NCBI RefSeq assembly: GCF_000003855.2
Contig: NW_003101669.1
Location: 613,740-677,739 of the forward strand
Length of the DNA stretch: 64,000 bases
Direction of reading: 5' to 3'
Source of the DNA: Blastomyces gilchristii SLH14081
Lineage: Eukaryota; Ascomycota; Eurotiomycetes; Onygenales; Ajellomycetaceae
Shown here one piece after another: positions 9,739-22,169 of this stretch (position 1 is the first letter of the stretch; every line of letters starts with the position of its first letter). Below the pieces are notes generated by a model. That model ran no database searches. It was not told where the DNA came from and worked only from the letters and a program-made list of their open reading frames with translations. Both the position numbers and the translations under genes were made by a program.

Positions 9739-12700
9739 TAATAGTTCAGTGTATAAGATGAGTATATAATCTGTATATTTTTAAGATTCAATTATATCAG
9801 ATCTTCTATCTTATATTACTCAGTGAGATTTTATCAGACATTGAGTTAATTCTCTTAATCTTATTTAATACTTATTATAAAGACTTCTACTCAGTCATAC
9901 ATGTCTTAAAGCTTTATTACTATATTATTAGCAATCTGAATTAAACTATAAGAGTTCAGTATGAACTGTGTAATCTCTAAAAGATTCAACATCTTCATGT
10001 GATAATTATATAGAAGAAAGAATAAGCTTACATCTATTAAATCAGCATCTCAGCTATTGATAGTAACTTCTGTATATAGAAGATTATGTTAATTATCTTA
10101 TAAATAATTACAGAACTTATAAAGATAAATCTTTATAGTCTGAATTATTCATTCTGATACATTATCAGTCTCAAAGTGATAAGTAGTTAATAAATAGTAT
10201 GTAATCTTGAGAAGTTGACAGATTCTTATTCAGAGAGTACTTATAAATTAACAGTCTCAGTTAAATACTATAAATCTCAGCAAGTTATATATCTGATAGA
10301 ATAAGCTTGATAAGAAAGCTTTACTAATCTATTCAGTGTTTATCTTATTACAAGATTTTAATATTATATCTTTACTTAATTGATTATAATGATCAGAACA
10401 TTCTTACAACTCTTACTCTCAGAGAGATTAACAGTGAAGTTAACAATTATATCTCATCAGATTTTATTAGAGATGTTAAGTAGTTTCAGTAGATCTTTTC
10501 TATAATTCTTTTATAAGATGATAGAAGAATAATAATTACAGTTTCAGACAAAGTATCTGTTACTGTTCAATATCTCAGATCAGTAGAACTCTCAAGAGAT
10601 TATTTAATATAGTTATTTATAACTCAGATAATCAGTTATATACAAATTATATATCTCTTATATTATTCAGATATGTAAGAGTTCAGACTAAGAAACTCAG
10701 TATTATTTATAAAATTACAGAGTATTATTATTATCAATTAAATATTTTAAGATATCAATTCTTATATATAGTTCTGAAAGAAATCAGAATGCTTCTTAAT
10801 ATACTACTTCAGTAAGTACTTAAAGAAGTTTATCAGTTTAAGCTATTATACATCACAGTTTATTCAGTGTAGATTTGAAAGAAGTTGAGATATCAGTAAC
10901 AGTTCAGAGAGAGAGTATTCTAATTAAAAAGATATATATAGTGTCATAAGGTATTTCATTGTAATTAACTAGTATTTTCAGATTCAAGAGTCAGTACTCT
11001 CAGTTTATTCATGTAAGAATAAGTGCTCGCAGGCGATTATTCAGGTGTTTGCAGCTTGGTGTGATATGTACTGTTAACTACTAGAAGTATTTGTGATAGA
11101 AAGATAAAATGTAGAGATCAATGTATAATAGTATTCAAGCTGAGTTGTGAATCATATTCGCGAACTCCAGTCTATATAGTTGTGTGTAGCCAAGGGCCGC
11201 TAACCCTATTGATTACGCGAGAGATAGGAATAGAGGTAAAGAATCCGCGAGGAGCGGGATTTCTTACAATTCAGTAAATATCTATTATATCAGAAGACAT
11301 ACCTTACTCTTATTATAAGAGAGTATCTATTATTGAGTTCTGACTACTTAGATAATAGTATATTATGAAATGAAAACAGCTTAATAGTTCAGATCAGTGT
11401 ATCTGCTGTTCAGTAAGCTTATAAATGATTATAAAATATTTAAGATTCTTATAATGTGTGATTATCTTAAATTAAAAGATACTTCAGAGTTCAAAGTCTT
11501 ATTCTTTTAAACAGTATACTATTATAAGAAGTTTCTTATCATAGATCTTATAATTGCACTTAACAGAACTCAGTTTCTTAGATATAATGATATATGATTG
11601 TAAGACATCTTTATTATTATATTACAATATAGCTTCTTCTATATTATAGTTAGAGAACTCATTTTTAACAACTATCTTATAATCAGAATTAAAGATTATT
11701 AGCAGAGAGGTATTAATAAACATCTTCTTCATTTATATAAATGTAGCTTCAGTGTCTACTAATTATTAAAATACTGAGTTCTTCTTAGTAAGTTCTATAA
11801 GTGATTAAATAATATCTGAGAAGTTTCATATGAATCATTGATAGAAGTTGATGAATCTAATAAAGCTTTATACATCTTTCACAGTATATAAAGCTTCTCA
11901 TTCAAGAATAGTAGAAACTTTCTCAGAGTTTATTCAGATACTCTTATTAACTTCTATAATAAAATCTAGATACTTTATACTCTTGACTTTAAAATCATAC
12001 TTATCTATATCTATCAGTAGTTCTGCTTCTTATAGTTATTATAATACTCTTTATATATATTCTTGGTATTCTTTTCCAAACTTTTCAGTAAAGATGAGAA
12101 TGTTATTAAGATAAGTGAATATAAACTTATCAAGAAAATCTCAGAGTACTCAGTTGATATACTTCTAAAATATACTCAGAGTGTTAGCTAATTCAAAAGA
12201 TGTGACTACTCATTCAAAGAAACTATATTATGTTCAGAATACTGTAAGCTATTCATCTTCTTCAGTGATATAAATCTTATAAAAAGTGATGATGATATCT
12301 AGTTTCATAAATCATTGAGCTTACTCAATACATGTTAGAATTTCATTGATAAGAGATAAAGAGTAACAGTTCTTCTTTATTAATCTATTCAGTTGTTGAT
12401 AGTTTATACAGAATCAGAGTTCTCTGTCTGATTTCTTTGCAATAAGAATAGAAGCTGAAGTGAAGAAGTTGCTAATATATATAAATCTCTTATTTAACAG
12501 ATTATTAAGTGTCTTTTAAAGAAGAAGAAGTGCATCTCAGAATATATTATAAAGAGAGTCTCATGATAATTCAGAATCTTTATTATTCTTCTTTTTCAGT
12601 ATGATACTATAATCTATCTCTGACTCTTATAAGAGTAATAGATTTGTAACATTATCTTATCAGAAGACATCTAGATATTCATAATATTATTAAGAGAGTT

Positions 12701-13528
12701 TTGTACAAGAATCTGTTATTTTAATATGAGATAACTTTTCTAGAGCTCTCTTAATATCAGCTAGACTGATGCAGTAGATTATTATATAATTCTGTGATCA
12801 GTGATCTTATTAGTGACTTTATTAAAAGCTCTTTCAGAGTATTTTATAAGTATTAACAGAGATCTGAGTAAGATTCATAGTCTTGTAAATATCATTCTCA
12901 TGAACTCAATCATTATTAGAGAATATTAAACTTCTGTTTTAAGTATTTAATAAGATATCTTATTCAGATAGTCAGAAGAGTTCTAGTATAAGATTATAAT
13001 TAAGATTATTAACTTTGTATATACAAGTGTCTTCATATTAATATTCTCTGACATCAATGTTTAGTTTTATCATATAATGATTGCAAACATTTCTTAGACT
13101 ATTAAATTCTACGAGAAGTCAAATTTTTGATAGGAAAATACACTGAAGATTACAGTGTCTTATAACTGATGATTTAATTATTACATAGTAATATAGATCA
13201 CTGTCTATTATAGCTTTTATATTATACATGTTATTTATCACAGTAGATATAATAATTATATTCATTATCATTTTCTCTTTAAATTATTATTATCTGACTT
13301 CTTCAAGCTTCTACTTACAAGTTTGAGTAGAAGTTAATCTTTTCTCTATTTCATTGAAGTGTTCTTATAGTTATCATCTGAATCTTTCTCTAATATAATG
13401 TGATTAATGCAGACTGACACTGATCTTTTCTTTGAATAAGAAGATATATAGATTAATTAACAGTTGAAACTGATATGTTCTGATTAGTTACAGTTGATAC
13501 ATACTTCTTATTAATGTTAAACAGCTGC
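9739..13528 (-). pseudogene. pol: G1-C part 1: Gypsy pol and gag remnant, reversed
   Basis: The reverse complement follows G1-A from about 31085 back to about 27515: integrase, RNase H, reverse transcriptase, protease, gag. Clear matches are 9762-9850 with 30980-31070, 10560-10800 with 30061-30250 (integrase zinc region upstream), and 13115-13330 with 27700-27910. The plus-strand open frame at 11848-12114 is the antisense shadow of RT, as is 28997-29203 in G1-A. This copy is the most AT-rich and frame-broken of the G1 copies. That fits its position as outermost, oldest host: LINE-A interrupts it at 13528 and it resumes at 41496. Confidence 0.85.
13516..13528. repeat. Left target-site duplication of LINE-A
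   Basis: GTTAAACAGCTGC here matches GTCAAACAGCTGC at 41483-41495, with one C/T difference over 13 bp. Joining the two sides restores the G1 gag sequence seen near 27500-27560. The insert is therefore everything from 13529 to 41482. Confidence 0.85.
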
Positions 13529-13837
13529 GATATCTCGGATCATTATCAAGCGCTCCACCACGAACTCGCTCAATTTTTCGAATAGGAACGCGCCGATAGA
13601 TCCATCGAAAAGCCCTCGATCATACGAGCATTTTGACCCTATCGCCGACCGCATACCCCGTGTGGTGGTGGAGTTATCCAGCCAAACATGAACCAGACGT
13701 TGTTCGAAACTCCTGTGTGGGGTTATCCCCCATTCACCCCTACCACACCACAACCCCGGGCCAAATTGCCATGCAAATTGTAAGGCGAAGAGACCTAGCC
13801 ATATGCATCAATCTTCTTAAGTTTGAAAGATCCTCAA
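13529..13837 (+). promoter_or_regulatory. LINE-A 5' UTR start, unmutated GC-richer island
   Basis: The first ~309 bp of LINE-A contrast strongly with everything around them. CG, CC and GG are common, for example CCCCGTGTGGTGGTGG and GGGGTTATCCCCC. The open frames here (13517-13753 minus, 13633-13929 plus) cross the element boundary or run into Helitron-1 and are not genes. The position at the 5' end of a full-length LINE suggests an internal promoter region, which is inference. Helitron-1 interrupts it at 13838. Confidence 0.6.
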
Positions 13838-13993
13838 TCTCTCTATATATTATAGAAAAACCAACTTTTCCGAGTAAAATGCCCTGCAATGTGACCTCAC
13901 ATGATATCATGTGCACCTTATCAAAATGAATCCATCTGAACAGCCAGCTCTGCAGCCTGTACAGCTCTGATATTAATCTTCATTCTTTCCTTT

Positions 13994-16900
13994 ACAGATG
14001 TTCTCTACTGTATTTACATTCTTTATACTCTTCTCCACATTCATTTCAATCTATATGTTCATTAATATACTCATTTCATGCACTGCTGCTCAGTGTGTGA
14101 GGATTCTCATTCGCTCAGTGCATTTGAATGATCTCAATTCAATGCATTGTTCTGTATATGCTCTACATGCTGTCAAGCTCAATGTTACATATATCAGTCA
14201 TATTCAGTTCAAATCTCCCGCCCGTCATTGAAGGATGTAGCTGCTTTTATGCTTAACTCATAGCAAGTTAAGCTGTTACACTATGATACATGCTGTGAAG
14301 ACTGTTCATCTCATCTGTTCTGCACTGTCAATTGTGTCTTCAAGAACTGCAATGACTGTCAGACTCTTAATCATGAATATGTCTGTGATGTCAAATATTA
14401 TTGTTTAGCAGCTGCTGCAGCAGTTGCTGCAGCAGATAAGTCTGCTGATCATATATATATGAATTCACTGAAGCAGCTGACTCTTGATGATCTTAACACT
14501 TGAACTGACTCCACTATCTCTGAATCAGTTATTAATTCTTTAATCACTCAAAGTCATCAGTCTGTTCTCTGTAGCTTTCACTTCTACATCTGTCACTGTC
14601 AATCACTTAATTTTAACTGGATGAATATCTGCTGCTCTGTCTACAGAGCTAAGTATTGAATTGATAAATATATACACAGATTGTCAAAGACTCTCTCAGT
14701 GTTTTTCACATGATGTGTAAGAGATGCTGTAAGACTATCATCTGTCAGAGAACTCTTATCAGAGCTATATAAGCTGTTTAATGATAATACAGCTGATACA
14801 AAGCATTTCTGTAAGTATATTCAGAACTACAACTCTGCTCTGACATTTACATCTCTTAAGTACAAGCAGAATTCATGTCTGAGTTATCTAACTACTAGCA
14901 GTCTAGTGTTATTTCAAATATAGAGAGAACTCTATTATCTGTAAGAATTATTAGAGTCTGAGTCAGATAATGATATCTGTTTTGTACAAATATGAATTCA
15001 CAATCTGTAGTTTGATACAGATATTGTAAATGATGCAGACTCTGTTATATATTCTAGCATATTTAATCATATCTGTATTACATTGCTTACTGTTTATTCA
15101 TTTACTTTTTTATATTCTTCTATTATATTGTTGACTGCTAATGTTTCTAAGATTAACTCTTTTATTCAGCTTTACTGATCTGTATGAAAGATACTACAGA
15201 GTAGTTCTGCTATGTATGTTGATTTAAACTCTGTTATATAACTGAAGACAGACAATGATCACTGTCATGAGAATCTGTCTACTGTCTCAGAGATTGTAGT
15301 TGTTATATAGAATACTTCTAGCAGCACTCATCATTCTCATATCATTCTTCTGACACTATAACAACTCAGTGCTGACTTGAGTCTTACATATATTAACTCT
15401 CACAGTTCATTATATCTTTCACTGTATTACATTCTACTTTTTTCTTCAGAAGATCACAGCTGATATATTGATATAAACATGCTTACACATCTCTCACCTA
15501 TCTGTAACAGCTCTGATGATGATGATGTTAATAATGCTGCTGAGAATGAAGATGAGTGTGACAGCTGTAGCCTGACTCTGCATATGTAGCATGCATATAA
15601 TCTTTTTTAATAAGATGATGTTAACACTTCTCTTTTCCAGATCAGACATCTATTTCAGCAGTATTTAATTAATGTCTACACAAACATTGATAAACAGCAG
15701 CTGAATTGAGTTCACACTCATCAATCAGAAATTCATACAGATCAATATAGTGATCTATATGATACTATACAGACAGATGATACAGATTACAAGTAGCTTG
15801 ATTACTATATGATATTATCTGCTTCTCATACAGACAGTGAACATTTTATGTATAAACTATTTCAGAATTCTATAATAATTGTCTTTAATTACAGATATTT
15901 AATTCTTTTCATTATATTCACAGCTAACTCTGAGTGAAAGAAGATTATCTATAAGTTACTCTCTGATCAGACTGCAGTGAATTATTCAGATTTGATTGTA
16001 TATATTTTTACAATGAAGATTTTTCATTTTCTTAATATTCTTAAATTCAGACAGCTGTTCAGACTGATGTTGATCAGAATATGAATAATTAAGTATTAAA
16101 AATATAAACTGTCTTATATATATCTGTTGATCTGACTAGAGAACTCTGAGCAGTTTTTACAGTCTGAGACAATTGATGAGATTATATCTGCAGAGCTGCT
16201 AAGCACTGCTGAGAATATAGACAGATTGAGTGAATTGATCTATAAATTCATAATTCATGATTCATGTAATACTGACAGAGTGAGTCTCTGTCACAAGAAT
16301 GACAGATGTATAAAACATTTTCTCAAAGCTTTTCAGAGTGCTACAGCTGTTGAAGAGAAAGACTATTCTCTGTACAGACAGTAGTATAATTCATCTATCT
16401 TCTTTAAATATACTGTTAATAACAGTGAGATTGTAATTAACAACTGATGAATTATTTTATACAATCTCTATCTCATTCATATATATAAAGTGCATATAAA
16501 TGTTGAGATCTGCATCTTCATTAAAGTTATTGAATATATTAACAAATACATCTACAAGGGCCTGAACTGCACTATTCTTCATATTATTAGCTTCAATGAT
16601 GAGATTGATATTTAACTGCACAGATGTTATATCAGCTCAACTGAGACTGTATGATGTATATTCATATTCTGTATATATTAGAAGTTTTCATCTGTTGAGA
16701 TGTTATCTATTTATCTATCAGACTGTCAGATGATTTACTTCTCTGAATCTGAATATGAAGATTATAAATGTATGACTGATTATTTAATAAATAATATATC
16801 TAAGTTCATAGTATTCTTTATCTATAACTGTTTACATCTGAATGCTCAGTATCTCTATCAAGAATTTCTTCATCATTTTATTTGAAACAAATGTAATCAG

Positions 16901-19126
16901 AGGTGAAAGAACTGTGTGAAGAGAAGATCAGTTAATTATCTGTCTCATCTCAGTTTATATAATAATGAGATATTCTTTTTACAGCTGCTTCTTATTAATA
17001 TACATGATTCTTCAAGCTTCAAGACTCTGTGAACAGTGTATGATGTTTGCTACTCTATATTTTATACAGTATGTCAGACACTTGATCTTCTGTATAATAA
17101 TAATGAGTGAATTATTACATTTGAATCTGCTGTTGTATTTACAACTGTTTATTACATAGAGTCAGTATTCATCACTGTATTAATTCATAAGAATGTTACA
17201 GATTCATCTGTTCTCTGAGTATATTTTCATCATACTCTCTGTAATAATCTTCTATATTAACTGTATCAGATGAATTCAGACTGTGTTAATAATACTTCTT
17301 CAGAAGATTTATATTATAACTATAGTCTGTTTCTTATTCAGCAGCTTCTGTATGAGTTTGATAAGACTCTTACAGACTTTAATCTGTCTGCATGCAGCTC
17401 TGTATAAGATAATCTTATTAAAAACTAGCTACTTTTTAAGAAGTAAAACTACAATCTTATAGAGGAAATCATCACTGCAGATGCTCTGCAGATGCAGTTG
17501 AATAATGATCAATACTATGCATATGATTTAATTCTGGTCACAATAGAATTACAGCCATCTCACTATTTTATACAGAGTTCAGATAGTACTGATAAAACAT
17601 TTCTTTACAGAGCTCTCTATAGCTGTCTACATGCAGGTGAAAAAACAGTTCTTTATATAACTTTCTCTGACATTGCAGCTGTTCTTTTACTATGTAGCAG
17701 AACAGCTCACTCATGTTTTATTATTCTGATTGAATTGAATGCAGATTTCATATCAAAGATAACTGTTCACAGTGAACTGAGTTATCTGCTACAGACTGTG
17801 AATTTGATTATTTGAGATAAGATTCTCATACAGCACTGCTATTATATGAAGATTGTTGATCATCTTCTTCAAGATTTACATTCATTAGATAAGCTTTTTA
17901 ATGATATCTCTGTTATATTTAATAATGATTTTGCACAGACTCTATCTATTGTATTATATGATAGCTATACTGCAGTTGTTACAGCTTATCTACAGTGTTT
18001 ATATATATAACAGTGATTAACTGTACTGTGCTTGATAAGATATATAAGACTCACTGTGAATAATGACAATGTGATATTTATAAATTGACTTGATTAAATA
18101 TCATATAATTCAGACTGTATTGACTGTATTAATCTTTCATTATATATTCATTAAATCACTAACATCAGTGTGCTGTGTAAGAGAGTGTTTTCTACAGCTG
18201 AATTTAGAACTGCAGTAGTCTGCTTTAATTACTTCAAAAGCTATGTCATTCTCACTGTATTAAATCAGATTGTATTTTACATTAATGAATGAGTTATAAC
18301 AGTTATATCAGAGAATATTCATACATTCTATACTACAGATATGACTTATACAGATGATCTGACTCTGAGCTGTAAGAAGTTCTTCTGTAAATATCTAACT
18401 GTTATTAACTATTCAGCTCTGTTATCATCTATATTAAGATTGAAAGTGAGTACTTCTGTTATACTTCTATATAATCTCTGATCATCTGAAGAGCTCTGTA
18501 ATAGCATAAGAATAATTATATAGTAGATGACAATCTGTTTACTCAAGATAAAGATTATATTCAGTATATATAAGAGTTCAGTTCATATACTGTCATGAAT
18601 TAATTGATATACTCAATCTATTGAGATTTTATTTAATATAACTTATCATTAGTTTTCAGTCTGTTCATGCTTTGCAATGATAATTAACAAGTCTCAGAGA
18701 CAGTCTCTTTCTACTGTTGATATTAATCTCAGAAACCCTGTATTCTTATATAATCAGCTGTATATTGTACTTGCTCAAACTACAGATATTAGTCAGTTAA
18801 CTGTTCTGCTGAATGAGAATGATAAGAGATATATATTAAATAAAATATATTCAGAGATTCTACAGTTTCTTAATGAATTCTTCTACTACTGCTGTTTTTT
18901 CTTCATTGTCTATAGAATGTTATTTTCAGATATTAAAATAAAGATCTTTAAATATGTAAAAAACTGTCATTTCAAATTGACACTAACTATTAAAAAAAAG
19001 AAAAAAGTAATAATATCTCATCAGGCTCATACAGCCTGTTCATATCATTTTCTATTTTTTGAATTTTTTAATCAGAGCTGTAATATCTATAAAGATGCTC
19101 TATTAACTGAGCTGAGTTATCTGTAA
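13994..19126 (+). pseudogene. Helitron-1 Rep-helicase remnant
   Basis: One long degraded gene. The N-terminal part has a Cys-rich region (about 14050-14420). A Helitron N-terminal domain follows around 14740-15000. In the Rep domain the HUH site reads LSYIYLL at about 16111-16125, both histidines changed to tyrosine. The tyrosine motif NKYIYKG at about 16528-16560 is intact. The PIF1-type helicase starts near 17490. Its Walker A region reads SSDSTDKTFLY (about 17575-17610), with the glycines lost, and the late helicase motif INKSQRQSLSTV lies at 18683. Stops are mostly TGA for Trp and TAA for Gln. The longest open stretches are 17492-17815 and 18677-19126. Confidence 0.85.
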
Positions 19127-19189
19127 CAGACTCACAGTCTCACTCTACTCTCTATATAAATACTTCATCTCTTTCTCTATCTTACAGAG

Positions 19190-20400
19190 CTGAGACATCT
19201 TTATCTACAGCTATAATAACTTCAACTTTATGATCTTACTGTCACTCATCTCATCATTCTTCTCTTCATTCTTCAGAGTTATAAATATTGTCTATTTCTT
19301 TTTAACTGAACTGAATGACTCAGCTGTCTGATCTGACTTTATACTAACAGTCTGCTTCTTCTTCTTTCTCTTTCTCTTCTTATTCCTCTCTATAGCAGTT
19401 ATATTAACAGAGACAGCAGTCTGCTGATTCTCTGTTATTTACATGTCAGTATATACATTTTGTATATACATTTTACTAATGAATTTACATGCTGTAGAGA
19501 TAATTTATTACTTATCAGACTGCAAGCTGCAGTGTTTACTTAGTAAATTATAGTGATAATTTATACAGACTCTCTTCAACATGTAAGAGATTATAATACA
19601 CTTAATAAACAGATTATAACTCTTCTCACATGAGTCACCCAGTGAGATGACTTTGATATCACAGCTGTGAACAAGTGCTGATTCTATATTTATTATTCTT
19701 TTTAGCTGAGACTTAAAATTCTTCTTATACAGCACTATATCTCTCTTAAGCTTCATCTCTCACAGCTGTGTAATGACTCTACTGTCATTCTTAATAATCT
19801 ATTCTATCAGCAGCTGTAGTCTACATTCAGATGTTCACATGTTGATGAGCTGCTGGCATGACTGCTGAAAGACAGGTGCAGGCGGGTTGATGATTATTAT
19901 TATTATTATTCTTTCATTATACTCATATGCAAGCGAAGCTTATGATGAGTCCTTGCGTGATGTTAAATACAGGTCAAGTGTTAGTTATACAGGAGGAAAT
20001 ACAGGTGTTGAGACCATGTCAAGATAACAAGAACATAGGAAAATACAAAGGAGTGACAATTAGATACATGCGATAATAACTTCCCAGCCCAGGAACATAG
20101 AGCGATTCATTGGAGCGATTTGTACACCTCTGTATTTATTAGAAACCTGAGGTGCTTGAGTTCCAGATTTAATATATCCCTGCGGGTTTCGAACCCACGC
20201 GCCTTGGTTTCCCACGCCAAGGCGCTACCAGGTGGCCGCATTAACCATTCGGCCACCGGGGCGGCGGGTTGATGAGCTGCTGAGGCTGCTGAGAGTGAGA
20301 CAGAGACAGGTTGACAAGCAGTGCAGGCTGCTGAGTCTCTAGAACTTACTGAGCTTGCTCTGTACTATTATTAACTGTAATTTCATTATTTCTGAGCTGT
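19190..20400 (-). pseudogene. Helitron-1 reverse-strand accessory gene, split by SINE-1
   Basis: A minus-strand coding region downstream of and convergent with the helicase, matching the one in Helitron-2 (62870-63640). In reading order it has a Gln/Pro-rich N-terminus, a charged segment starting MKLKRDIVLYKK (open frame 19508-19756), and a very basic stretch (NKKRKRKKKK, near 19380) that looks like a nuclear localisation signal. SINE-1 is inserted in the N-terminal part. No family is recognised. Ends are approximate and the start cannot be fixed. Confidence 0.45.
19894..20262 (-). mobile_element. SINE-1, tRNA-derived SINE (369 bp), reversed
   Basis: The reverse complement begins GCCCCGGTGG with Pol III box A and box B, and ends in a hairpin followed by (AAT)n. 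It is flanked by perfect 13-bp duplications GGCGGGTTGATGA at 19881-19893 and 20263-20275. Helitron-2 retains the empty site near 63527-63539. It is almost free of C-to-T damage, unlike its Helitron host. The open frames inside it are not genes. Confidence 0.93.
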
Positions 20401-20770
20401 TTTTTTTTTTTTGATTTTTTAATAGTTCTCTACTTATATTCAGTCATTTTATCTGCTTTGATGTTTTGAAGATTGATAGGTGTAAATTATGATATTTCAA
20501 ATGCTTACTATTTGATTGTAATTACTATATTCTCTATATAAGCTGTTTGATATTTAATTACATCTCACTTAGAGCTTCTACATTTACTCTACAACACTAC
20601 TATGATATTATTCATCTTTTTCATCTATGTGATTGTTCTCTATTAATATATTAACAGTTGTGAATTACATGAAATTCATCTATATAAGTTATATGCAGTT
20701 GTTCATATCTCATTACATTCATCTGAGGGATTAAACAGCGCGTTTTTCAAGCTGAATAAGCGAGCGCAAG
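20401..20770. other. Helitron-1 3' noncoding end
   Basis: A T-rich stretch with no coding signal, matched by 63640-64000 in Helitron-2. It ends with a GCGCG run, AAGCTGAATAAG and GCGAGCGC, the conserved terminal sequence of both Helitrons. Confidence 0.6.
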
Positions 20771-22160
20771 TGAGTGATTGAGGCTTGTCTGTAATTATGA
20801 AGATATCTGAGAAGTAACTTTCATAAAAACCCTGTCTATCTTTGATGTTTCAAAACATCAATGCTAAGTCTCACTCACATATCACTCTTCTCAATCTGGC
20901 TCACCTTCAGCAGAAAAATATAAAAAGATACCTTAGTAATAGTATCAGACATATAATCAATGAATATATCTGAAGTGTATTCTCTGTAAAAAACTCTCTC
21001 TGTCTTTGATGTATCAAGACATCAACACTAAGTCTCACTCTTGTATCACCTCTTTCAATCTGACTCATTTCTGGCAGAAAAATACAAAAAGATACCTCAG
21101 CAACTGTATTCAATACATAATCAGCAGACATAATAACTATAAAATTAGTATATCTCAAGATCTGACTGAGCCTTTGATCCCTGTACAGTGAGATATATTA
21201 AATCTAGTTTTAATATCTTAATATTCAATAGATTCTGTAAGAGATTAAGAACAGCAACACTCAATTTCTATTGAATTTGAGAATTAACTCTATATTAATA
21301 TAATCATTGATAAAGTCTTCTATTTTGAGATATAAATAATCAGTTTCTCTACATTCTGCGGATAATATTTATATTATTATATAGAAATAGACTTATATTC
21401 TCTATAATATCAAGACTCTGAAGAGAGAAAGTCTTGATAGAGAGTATACAGTAGTATATATCTTAGCAGTTTCTATCTCATTCTTCTGCAGCAGTTAATA
21501 TAAAAAAAAGATCTTAGAAATAGTTTTTTTACTTCTCTTGAAAAAGTAAGATGTTTTTCTCTGAATTTTATACAATATTCTTACAAAGAATTAAAAACAG
21601 AGTTATTTTCTATCATAATTTCATATTCTTTTAAGTAAGAATTACTTTTTCAGTGACTGAAGAGCTTTCATTAATACTTAATTCTTTTTTACACTCTTTA
21701 TTAACTGATTTGAGTTGTACACTTGTTGTGTGAGAAGAATTGAATGATTTAGAATAAAATTGAATAGTTTTAATCAATTTCTCTGCAAAAAATTGATTTA
21801 TTTTTTGTCAGTTTTTCTCTCAAAAACTGTTATATCATCTAATTTATTATCAATTGATATCATACTTTTTCCCACTGTATTTCAAGAAAGAGATTGTAAA
21901 GATTTTATTAATTTATCTTAAAAATCAATCTCAGTTTATTAGATTCTCTTCAAAAATCTAATCTAGTTGCTGAACGAGTGTGAAAAAAATCAGGTATTCT
22001 ATACATAAAAGTCTTTTATTCTTCTTTTAAAACAGTCTGATCAACTTTTCAATTGAAAACAGACTTAGAAATCTCTTAATTGAAACAGTCTGATCAACTT
22101 TTTAAAAGAGTTCAATAAATATCTTAATTGAAATAGTCTGATTAACTTTTCATTGAGTGA
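20771..22160 (+). promoter_or_regulatory. LINE-A 5' UTR, second part, with two tandem 164-bp units
   Basis: Noncoding LINE-A sequence between Helitron-1 and ORF1. Two tandem units of about 164 bp lie at 20800-20963 and 20964-21127. Each carries the inverted repeat TTGATGT-N6-ACATCAA (20842-20861 and 21006-21025) and a shared block near GCAGAAAAATA. Tandem promoter monomers are known in some LINE 5' UTRs, so a promoter role is plausible but inferred. The rest (21190-22160) is AT-rich with no frame. Confidence 0.55.
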
Positions 22161-22169
22161 GAATAATGA

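Larger units (their letters stand above)
13838..20770 (+). mobile_element. Helitron-1 (rolling-circle transposon), degraded
   Basis: Starts TCTCTCTATATATTA after an A, exactly as Helitron-2 does at 42150, and the first ~90 bp of the two copies are nearly the same. Both copies share the end sequence AAGCTGAATAAGCGAGCGCAA (here ending near 20769). The exact 3' boundary and a terminal CTRR are not certain; CTGA occurs just inside, at 20752. It encodes a Rep-helicase on the plus strand and an accessory gene on the minus strand. SINE-1 is inserted near the 3' end. The host is the LINE-A 5' UTR. Confidence 0.88.

Noticed and set aside
13517..13929. Frames 13517-13753 and 13633-13929 as host genes because the region is GC-richer
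   Set aside because: They cross the LINE-A boundary or run into Helitron-1. The region is the 5' UTR of a LINE and no protein family is visible.
17492..19126. A host PIF1 helicase gene
   Set aside because: It is linked to a Rep domain and Helitron ends, occurs twice in the window, and has a ruined Walker A region.
19881..20275. Minus-strand SINE-1 and accessory gene as one fused gene
   Set aside because: The empty site in Helitron-2 shows that the SINE is a later insertion.
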